Source of the DNA: an uncultured Paraprevotella sp.
GTDB lineage: Bacteria > Bacteroidota > Bacteroidia > Bacteroidales > Bacteroidaceae
DNA length: 64,000 nt
Direction: 5' to 3'
NCBI GenBank assembly: GCA_900548345.1
Contig: URKA01000004.1
Location: 45,302 to 109,301, forward strand
A model generated the notes under the pieces. That model searched no databases, was not told where the DNA came from, and saw only the letters and a list, made by a program, of their open reading frames with translations. Positions 57,811-64,000 of the stretch are shown piece by piece. Numbering within the stretch: position 1 is the stretch's first letter; the number at the start of each line of letters is the position of its first letter. The position numbers and the translations under genes were made by a program.

Positions 57811-60348
57811 GTGGAACAGAAGACTTACAGTTACGAGGAGGCATTCCAGACGTCCCTCAAGTATTTCGCAGGAGACGAACTGGCCGCAAGAGTATGGGTA
57901 AACAAATACTCGATGAAGGACTCCTACGGCAACATCTACGAGCGCTCGCCGGAAGACATGCACCGACGTATCGCCAACGAAATCGCCCGCATTGAAAGAA
58001 AGTACGAAAACCCGATGACGGCCGATGAAGTATTTGGTCTCCTCGACCATTTCCGTTATATCATTCCCGCCGGAAGCCCGATGACCGGTATCGGCAACAA
58101 CCATCAGATTGCATCGCTCTCCAATTGTTTCGTCATCGGACTCGACGGACAGGCCGACTCATACGGCGGCATCATCCGTATCGACGAGGAACAAGTGCAA
58201 CTGATGAAAAGGCGCGGCGGCGTGGGACACGACCTTTCGCACATCCGTCCGAAAGGCTCTCCTGTGAAAAATTCCGCACTGACCTCTACCGGCCTTGTTC
58301 CCTTCATGGAGCGTTACAGCAATTCCACCCGCGAGGTGGCACAGGACGGACGACGCGGCGCACTGATGCTCTCGGTGAGCATCAAGCATCCCGATGCCGA
58401 AGCCTTCATCGACGCCAAGATGACCGAAGGCAAAGTGACCGGTGCGAATGTCTCGGTGAAAATCGATGACGACTTCATGCACGCCGCCGTCGAAGACAAG
58501 AACTATACGCAACAATACCCTGTGGACAGCCGGGAGCCGATGACCACAAAGGAAATCAGCGCCAAAAGACTGTGGGAGAAAATCGTACATAACGCATGGA
58601 AAAGCGCGGAGCCGGGCGTACTCTTCTGGGACACCATCCTGCGCGAATCCGTGCCCGACTGCTATGCCGACCTGGGATTCCGCACGGTAAGCACCAACCC
58701 CTGCGGCGAAATCCCCCTCTGCCCTTACGACAGTTGCCGTCTGCTGGCCATCAACCTCTATGCCTACGTAATCGACCCCTTCACGGACAAGGCACGTTTC
58801 GACTTCGACCTGTTCAAGAAACACGTTCGTCTGGCACAGCGCATCATGGACGACATCATCGACCTTGAGCTGGAGAAAATAGAGATGATTATGGAGAAGA
58901 TTGGCACCGACCCCGAATCGAACGAGGTGAAAGGGGCCGAACGTCATCTTTGGGAAAAGATATACAAGAAAAGCGGACAGGGACGCCGCACGGGAGTGGG
59001 CATCACTGCCGAAGGCGACATGCTGGCAGCCTTGGGGCTGCGCTACGGCACGCAGGAAGCCACCGACTTTGCCGTTGAAGTTCACAAAACCGTGGCCTTG
59101 CAGGCGTACGGCTCATCCGTACAGATGGCCAAAGAGCGCGGCGCATTCGAGATATTTGACGCCGCACGCGAGCAGAACAACCCGTTCATCAACCGTCTGC
59201 GCGAAGCCGACCCCGCACTGTATGAAGACATGGTGAAATACGGCCGCAGGAACATCGCCTGCCTTACCATCGCACCTACGGGTACAACCAGCCTGATGAC
59301 GCAAACCACGTCGGGCATCGAGCCTGTCTTCATGCCCGTATACAAACGCCGCCGCAAGGTCAACCCCAACGACCCGCAGGTGCGCATCGACTTTGTGGAT
59401 GAAACCGGAGACGCATTCGAGGAATATATCGTCTACCACCACAAGTTCCTCACATGGATGAAGGCGAACGGCTTCGACACCACCAAGAACTATTCGCAAG
59501 AAGAAATCGACGAACTGGTGGCCCAATCACCTTATTACAAAGCCACGGCCAATGACGTAGACTGGCTGATGAAGGTCAAGATGCAGGGCGCCATACAGAA
59601 ATGGGTGGACCACAGCATCAGCGTGACGGTGAACCTGCCCTCCAATGTGGACGAGGAACTCGTCAACAGACTGTACGTGGAAGCATGGCGTTCCGGCTGC
59701 AAAGGCTGCACCATCTACCGCGACGGCTCACGCTCAGGCGTCATGATATCTGTCAAGAGCGACAAGAAACAGGAAGAACTGCCCTGCAAACATCCCGAAG
59801 TGACGGAGACACGCCCGCAAGTGTTGGAATGCGACGTGGTAAGATTCCAGAACAATAAGGAGAAATGGGTGGCTTTCGTAGGTCTGCTTAACGGACACCC
59901 CTACGAAATCTTCACCGGTCTTCAGGACGACGACGAGGGTATCGCGTTGCCGAAAAGCGTTACCAAAGGCCGCATCATCAAAAACGTAAACGAGGACGGC
60001 ACCAAACGCTACGACTTCCAGTTCGAGAACAAAAAGGGATACAAGACCACCGTTGAGGGACTGTCGGAAAAGTTCAACAAGGAATACTGGAACTACGCCA
60101 AGCTGATTTCCGGCGTACTGCGCTACCGTATGCCGCTGGAACATGTCATCAAACTGGTAGGCTCGTTGCAGCTGGAAAGCGAGAGCATCAACACGTGGAA
60201 AAACGGAGTGGAACGCGCACTGAAGAAGTACATCACCGACGGCACGGAAGCCAAAGGCATCAAATGCCCGAACTGCGGACACGAGACATTGGTATACCAG
60301 GAAGGATGCCTCATCTGCAAGCACTGCGGCGCATCAAGATGCGGATAG
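57811..60348 (+). CDS. nrdJ: Class II (B12-dependent) ribonucleotide reductase
   Basis: 845 residues, GTG start. C106 in SLSNCFVIG and C298 in NPCGEIPLCPYDSCR are the radical/redox cysteines, and APTGTTSLMTQTTSGIEPVF is the conserved C-terminal barrel loop. The end carries a zinc-ribbon-like CPNCGHE...CKHCGASRCG with the shuttle cysteines. Adenosylcobalamin makes the radical, so no oxygen is needed, which suits an anaerobe; B12 salvage would be required. Transcribed with folB 4 nt downstream. Confidence 0.95.
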   Translation: MEQKTYSYEEAFQTSLKYFAGDELAARVWVNKYSMKDSYGNIYERSPEDMHRRIANEIARIERKYENPMTADEVFGLLDHFRYIIPAGSPMTGIGNNHQIASLSNCFVIGLDGQADSYGGIIRIDEEQVQLMKRRGGVGHDLSHIRPKGSPVKNSALTSTGLVPFMERYSNSTREVAQDGRRGALMLSVSIKHPDAEAFIDAKMTEGKVTGANVSVKIDDDFMHAAVEDKNYTQQYPVDSREPMTTKEISAKRLWEKIVHNAWKSAEPGVLFWDTILRESVPDCYADLGFRTVSTNPCGEIPLCPYDSCRLLAINLYAYVIDPFTDKARFDFDLFKKHVRLAQRIMDDIIDLELEKIEMIMEKIGTDPESNEVKGAERHLWEKIYKKSGQGRRTGVGITAEGDMLAALGLRYGTQEATDFAVEVHKTVALQAYGSSVQMAKERGAFEIFDAAREQNNPFINRLREADPALYEDMVKYGRRNIACLTIAPTGTTSLMTQTTSGIEPVFMPVYKRRRKVNPNDPQVRIDFVDETGDAFEEYIVYHHKFLTWMKANGFDTTKNYSQEEIDELVAQSPYYKATANDVDWLMKVKMQGAIQKWVDHSISVTVNLPSNVDEELVNRLYVEAWRSGCKGCTIYRDGSRSGVMISVKSDKKQEELPCKHPEVTETRPQVLECDVVRFQNNKEKWVAFVGLLNGHPYEIFTGLQDDDEGIALPKSVTKGRIIKNVNEDGTKRYDFQFENKKGYKTTVEGLSEKFNKEYWNYAKLISGVLRYRMPLEHVIKLVGSLQLESESINTWKNGVERALKKYITDGTEAKGIKCPNCGHETLVYQEGCLICKHCGASRCG

Positions 60349-60352
60349 CCTT

Positions 60353-60721
60353 ATGAGAATCACCGGAAGCCGCATCATCCTCGACCGCGTGAAAATCCAT
60401 GCCCGCCACGGAGTGGACCCGCAGGAAAGCCTGACGGGAGCATACTTCTACGTGACAATGGAAGCCGACACGGACTTCGGCGAAGCCTTGCACACCGATG
60501 AGCTTTCGGGCACAGTGAGCTACGCCACGCTTTACGAACTCATACGGCAGGAAATGGCCGTGCCCTCGCGTCTGCTGGAGCATGTGGCCGGCCGGATTCT
60601 CCAACGTGTGTTCCGCGAATGCCCCACCGTGACCCGCATCCGCCTGAAACTGACGAAAGAAAACCCGCCCATGCGGGCCGACTGCCGCGAAGCCGGCATA
60701 GACATAGAGGCTGAAAGATAA
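60353..60721 (+). CDS. folB: Dihydroneopterin aldolase
   Basis: 122 residues, normal size. T-fold protein: RIILDRVKIHARHGVDPQE, SYATLYELIRQEM and SRLLEHVAGRI with catalytic-site residues. Converts dihydroneopterin to 6-hydroxymethyl-dihydropterin in folate synthesis. Starts 4 nt after nrdJ. Confidence 0.95.
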   Translation: MRITGSRIILDRVKIHARHGVDPQESLTGAYFYVTMEADTDFGEALHTDELSGTVSYATLYELIRQEMAVPSRLLEHVAGRILQRVFRECPTVTRIRLKLTKENPPMRADCREAGIDIEAER

Positions 60722-60747
60722 AACAAGGCAGACACCGCCTTACGATA

Positions 60748-60787
60748 AACGGCCGCAATTATCCCCAACCGGATAATTGCGGCCGTT
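60748..60787. terminator. 17-bp perfect inverted repeat after folB
   Basis: AACGGCCGCAATTATCC (60748-60764), 6-nt loop, GGATAATTGCGGCCGTT (60771-60787). Likely the nrdJ-folB terminator although no T-run follows. Confidence 0.65.
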
Positions 60788-60830
60788 GCATGTTTCCCAC
60801 CATGCCGGACAAGATTCCGTGCGACAGCTT

Positions 60831-60928
60831 AAAAACTAAGAATAAAACTTTTGTTTTTAAAACTGAAACTTTTATTTTTGAAACCAAAACTTTTATTTTC
60901 AAAAACAAAAGTTTTATTCTTAGTTTTT
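60831..60928. repeat. 21-bp AT-rich repeat block bounded by 28-bp inverted repeats
   Basis: AAAAACTAAGAATAAAACTT begins a 28-bp left arm (60831-60858) exactly complementary to 60901-60928. Between lie 21-bp units starting AACTTTTGTTTTT and AACTTTTATTTTTGAAACC (60846, 60867, 60888). The same period and core occur at 6810-6942. The rest of 60929-61179 is AT-rich with no gene. Confidence 0.9.
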
Positions 60929-61179
60929 CTCCTGCCGGGAACAAATTCACATCAAACCTAAAAGACCAATACGGACCGCCCGTTTCCGGAGAACCGCCAT
61001 TATCGGAGAGGATGATTTTAAAGACCTATTCACAGAACAATCACAGTATTCACCTTTTTTTAACATGAGTTTTCTTATCCATGCTTTCGTAAAAAAAGTT
61101 TTTTTCGTAAATTCGCGCAGAAAAATTCAGGAATGAAACTTAAGGTAAGAACAATATAAAAGTTTATCACAAATACAAT

Positions 61180-61443
61180 ATGGGAAATTTAGGATTAGGA
61201 TTACAGCTTATGGTCGTAGGCATGGTCACAGTATTCTGCATCCTGTTGATTGTCATCAACTTGAGCAAAGTTCTCATCATGGCGGTCAACAAGTGGGCAC
61301 CGGAAGAAAGCGTTGCACAGCGTCCGCAACCCCGAAAGGCTCCCGCAGCCGCAGCAGACGCACGCACACTCTCCATCATCCGCGCAGCCGTGGCACAGGT
61401 CACGAACGGAAAAGGCAGTGTGAAGAACGTGACACGACTGTAA
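61180..61443 (+). CDS. oadG: Oxaloacetate decarboxylase gamma subunit
   Basis: 87 residues. Single membrane helix (about 10-30, MVVGMVTVFCILLIVINLSK) followed by an Ala/Pro-rich linker and a short conserved tail (RTLSIIRAAVAQVTNGKG). OadG links the cytoplasmic alpha subunit to the membrane beta subunit. First of the oadGAB set. Confidence 0.88.
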   Translation: MGNLGLGLQLMVVGMVTVFCILLIVINLSKVLIMAVNKWAPEESVAQRPQPRKAPAAAADARTLSIIRAAVAQVTNGKGSVKNVTRL

Positions 61444-61485
61444 GGCACAAGACACAAAAGCATATAAAAAAACGATTATACGACA

Positions 61486-63339
61486 ATGGAAAAGAAAGAA
61501 GTAAAGTTCAGTCTGGTCTTCCGCGACATGTGGCAGAGCGCCGGCAAGTACGTGCCGCGTGTGGACCAGTTAGTCAAAGTTGCTCCCGCCATTATCAAGA
61601 TGGGATGTTTCGACCGCGTGGAAACAAACGGCGGCGGTTTCGAACAAGTGAACCTGCTGTTCGGCGAGAATCCGAACAACGCCGTGCGCCAATGGACCAA
61701 ACCGTTCCATGAGGCAGGCATCCAGACACACATGCTCGACCGCGCGCTCAACGGACTGCGCATGAGTCCCGTACCGGCCGACGTGCGCCGCCTGTTCTAC
61801 AAAGTGAAGAAGGCACAGGGCACGGACATCACCCGCACGTTCTGCGGACTGAACGACATCCGCAACATCGCCCCCAGCATCCAGTATGCCAAGGAAGCCG
61901 GCATGATATCACAGTGCAGCCTGTGCATCACCCACTCCCCCATCCACACGGTGGAATACTATGTCAGCATGGCCAAACAGCTGATTGACCTCGGAGCCGA
62001 CGAAATCTGCCTCAAGGACATGGCCGGCATCGGCCGCCCCGAAACGCTCGGCAAAATCTGCGCAGGCATCAAAGCCTACAAGAAAGACATCATCATACAA
62101 TACCACTCGCACGCCGGACCGGGCTTTAACATGGCCTCCATCCTCGAAGTCTGCAAGAACGGCTGCGACTACGTCGACACAGGCATGGCCCCCTTGTCAT
62201 GGGGAACCGGACACGCCGACATCCTGGCCGTGCAGGCCATGCTGAAGGACGCCGGCTTCAAGGTGAAGGAAGTGAACATGGCAGCCTACATGGAAGTGCG
62301 CACGCAAATCATGGAAATGGAAAAAGACTTCCTCGGCTTCTACTGCAACCCGCTCAACCGCATCAACAACTCACTGCTCATCGCACCGGGACTGCCGGGC
62401 GGCATGATGGGCTCGCTGATGGCCGATCTGGAGACAAACCTGGAATCCCTGAACAAATGGAAGAAGAAACACGGACAACAAGAACTGACCGAGGATGACC
62501 TTCTGGTGAAACTCTTCGATGAAGTGGCCTACATCTGGCCCAAAGTGGGATACCCCTGTCTGGTCACACCGTTCAGCCAGTACGTGAAGAACCTCGCCCT
62601 GATGAACGTCATCCAGATGGAGAAGGGCAAGGAACGCTGGAGCATGATTGCCGACGACATCTGGGACATGATACTCGGAAAGGCCGGCCGTCTGCCGGGC
62701 GAGGTGGCACCGGAAATCAAGCAACTGGCCGAAGAACAAGGACGCCAGTTCTCCGATACCGACCCGCAAGCCAACTACCCCGACGAACTGGACAAGTACC
62801 GCAAACTGATGGCGGAAAAAGGATGGGAAACCGGGCAGGACGACGAAGAACTGTTCGAATATGCCATGCACCCGTCGCAGTATGAGGCTTACAAGAGCGG
62901 AAAGGCGAAAGAGGCTTTCCTTGCCGACTTGCAGAAGCGCCGCGAGGAAGCAGCCGCACCGGCAGCCGCAACAGCCCCCGCCACCCCATCGGTCATCACC
63001 GTGACCGTCGACGGACAGTCATACAAGGTGGACATTGCCTATGGAGAGGCCGCACCGGCCGCAATCGCACCGGCCGCAGCACAACCCGCCGCACCGACCG
63101 GCGAAGGCACGGACATCACCGCACCGCTGGAAGGAAAGTTCTATCGTGTGAAGAACGCACAGGAAACACCGAAAAACGTGGGCGATGCCGTAAAGACAGG
63201 TGATGTGTTGGGTTACATCGAAGCGATGAAGACCTACAATGCCATCCGCGCGGAATTCGACGGCACACTGACCGCCATCCTCGTCAACTCTGGCGATTCG
63301 GTAGAAGAAGACGATGTAATCATGAAAATTGCCAAGTAA
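61486..63339 (+). CDS. oadA: Oxaloacetate decarboxylase alpha subunit with fused biotin domain
   Basis: 617 residues. The carboxyltransferase TIM barrel (1-290) has metal-binding D14 in RDMWQSAG, ICLKDMAG with the active-site lysine, and the YHSHAGPG histidines. The canonical RDAHQS histidine is replaced by tryptophan W16, which appears to be normal in Bacteroidetes. The conserved carboxylase domain (about 300-460) is followed by an Ala/Pro linker and a biotinyl domain with K582 in EAMKTYN. Transfers CO2 from oxaloacetate to biotin, then to OadB, which pumps sodium. Pyruvate or methylmalonyl-CoA as alternative substrate cannot be excluded. Confidence 0.9.
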   Translation: MEKKEVKFSLVFRDMWQSAGKYVPRVDQLVKVAPAIIKMGCFDRVETNGGGFEQVNLLFGENPNNAVRQWTKPFHEAGIQTHMLDRALNGLRMSPVPADVRRLFYKVKKAQGTDITRTFCGLNDIRNIAPSIQYAKEAGMISQCSLCITHSPIHTVEYYVSMAKQLIDLGADEICLKDMAGIGRPETLGKICAGIKAYKKDIIIQYHSHAGPGFNMASILEVCKNGCDYVDTGMAPLSWGTGHADILAVQAMLKDAGFKVKEVNMAAYMEVRTQIMEMEKDFLGFYCNPLNRINNSLLIAPGLPGGMMGSLMADLETNLESLNKWKKKHGQQELTEDDLLVKLFDEVAYIWPKVGYPCLVTPFSQYVKNLALMNVIQMEKGKERWSMIADDIWDMILGKAGRLPGEVAPEIKQLAEEQGRQFSDTDPQANYPDELDKYRKLMAEKGWETGQDDEELFEYAMHPSQYEAYKSGKAKEAFLADLQKRREEAAAPAAATAPATPSVITVTVDGQSYKVDIAYGEAAPAAIAPAAAQPAAPTGEGTDITAPLEGKFYRVKNAQETPKNVGDAVKTGDVLGYIEAMKTYNAIRAEFDGTLTAILVNSGDSVEEDDVIMKIAK

Positions 63340-63342
63340 GCT

Positions 63343-64000
63343 ATGGAAGGACTATTGGAAATCTTAAACAAGCTGTATCAGATGACGGCCTTCAGCAACA
63401 TCATCGCCGACCCGTCGTTCCTGATCATGTATGCTTTGGCCTTCATCCTGCTCTACCTCGGCATCGTGAAGAAATACGAGCCTCTGTTGCTCATCCCGAT
63501 TGCATTCGGTGTACTGCTGGCCAACTTTCCGGGCGGCGAAATGGGGGTGGTACAGGCCGATTCGGAAGGTTACGTGACACTGGCCGACGGTACGAAGAAA
63601 ATCATCTGGGACATGCCCCTGCATGACATCGCGCATGAACTGGGACTGATGAACTTTCTTTATTATATGCTGATTAAGACCGGCTTCCTGCCTCCCATCA
63701 TCTTCATGGGAGTGGGTGCACTGACCGATTTCGGACCTATGCTGCGCAACCTGCGCCTGTCCATCTTCGGCGCAGCCGCACAGTTCGGAATCTTTGCCGT
63801 GCTGCTGGCGGCCATCCTGATGGGATTCACCCCGCGCGAAGCCGCATCATTGGGCATCATCGGTGGAGCAGACGGTCCTACAGCCATCTTCACCACCATC
63901 AAGTTAGCGCCTCATCTGCTTGGTCCCATCGCCATTGCGGCCTACTCCTACATGGCCCTCGTGCCGGTCATCATCCCGCTGGTAGTGAAACTCACCTGCA
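63343..64000 (+). CDS. oadB: Oxaloacetate decarboxylase beta subunit, 3' end missing
   Basis: Starts at ATG 63343, 3 nt after the oadA stop, and stays open to the right edge (219 codons). Polytopic protein with helices including FLIMYALAFILLYLGIVK and the conserved core GVGALTDFGPMLRNL and LGIIGGADGPTAIFTT, which carries the sodium-site aspartates known from OadB. Decarboxylates carboxybiotin and exports sodium. About half of the usual roughly 400 residues is outside the window. Confidence 0.95.
   Translation, partial: MEGLLEILNKLYQMTAFSNIIADPSFLIMYALAFILLYLGIVKKYEPLLLIPIAFGVLLANFPGGEMGVVQADSEGYVTLADGTKKIIWDMPLHDIAHELGLMNFLYYMLIKTGFLPPIIFMGVGALTDFGPMLRNLRLSIFGAAAQFGIFAVLLAAILMGFTPREAASLGIIGGADGPTAIFTTIKLAPHLLGPIAIAAYSYMALVPVIIPLVVKLTC

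Noticed and set aside
60790..61068. 92-codon frame over the second AT-rich repeat block
   Set aside because: Same cause as at 6.8 kb; composition is repeat-driven and it runs through the folB terminator region.
1..64000. CRISPR arrays, prophage, insertion sequences, conjugative or polysaccharide-biosynthesis islands, defence systems
   Set aside because: No repeat-spacer array, transposase, integrase, phage structural gene or recognisable defence gene was found on either strand; the only repeats are the intergenic families described.

Overview
The window is chromosomal DNA of a gut-type member of the Bacteroidales, most likely Bacteroides or Phocaeicola. The evidence is the RprX/RprY two-component pair next to a divergent EF-G2, the rpsF-rpsR-rplI operon, the GldB, DUF4827, DUF5606, DUF6057 and PUR-alpha-like families, large secreted polysaccharide enzymes, and many promoters with the Bacteroides -7 box TAnnTTTG (some with a -33 TTG/TTTG about 20 nt upstream). 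Species cannot be decided from the sequence alone. I found no insertion sequence, prophage, integrase, CRISPR array or rRNA. Most genes are core housekeeping genes; the accessory flavour comes from glycan enzymes and intergenic repeats.

Layout. 1-3 kb: GH2 beta-galactosidase cut by the left edge. 3-6.6 kb: a two-gene unit of a DUF6057 membrane protein and a beta-propeller lipoprotein with a CxxCH motif, followed by a repeat-rich spacer. 7-10 kb: a short leucine-rich-repeat protein and a GH105-DUF4861 pectin enzyme. 10-19 kb: YhcC-type radical SAM protein, OMP barrel, FKBP isomerase, DPP IV, an RsmI-like methylase, GldB, a GT2 glycosyltransferase and MtaB. 19-28 kb: a tiny repeat lipoprotein, ribosomal proteins S6/S18/L9, a MarR regulator, a 58-aa membrane protein, RprY/RprX, EF-G2 and HemW. 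28-37 kb: a long minus-strand block (rpe-comEC, nrnA-DUF4827, ECF sigma factor, DUF5606, nusB-yajC-ybbR-coaE). 37-41 kb: PUR-like protein, L25, Pth, S4 protein and PepT. 41-45 kb: a 1352-aa secreted protein, probably a glycan enzyme of unrecognised family. 45-48 kb: tRNA-Arg(CCG), asnA, ogt and a GNAT enzyme. 48.5-52.5 kb: a PL11-GH97 unit. 52.7-57.5 kb: an amidase-MCE pair, dnaA and a nitroreductase. 57.8-64 kb: class II ribonucleotide reductase, folB and the sodium-pumping oxaloacetate decarboxylase (oadG-oadA-oadB, cut by the right edge).

Functional themes. PL11 rhamnogalacturonan lyase, GH105 unsaturated rhamnogalacturonyl hydrolase, GH97 and GH2 galactosidase together would act on pectic rhamnogalacturonan I and its galactan side chains, although they sit in separate transcription units with no SusC/SusD pair in view. 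EF-G2 lacks the GTPase histidine of normal EF-G and matches the starvation-linked paralogue known in Bacteroides.

The most unusual material is non-coding. A 21-bp AT-rich repeat, open in several frames, recurs at 6.8 and 60.8 kb. A family of ACAGGT/ACCTGT repeats recurs at 19.7, 33.7, 45.2 and 55.0 kb and includes a 32-bp perfect inverted repeat. Other long perfect inverted repeats lie at 54.9 and 60.75 kb.
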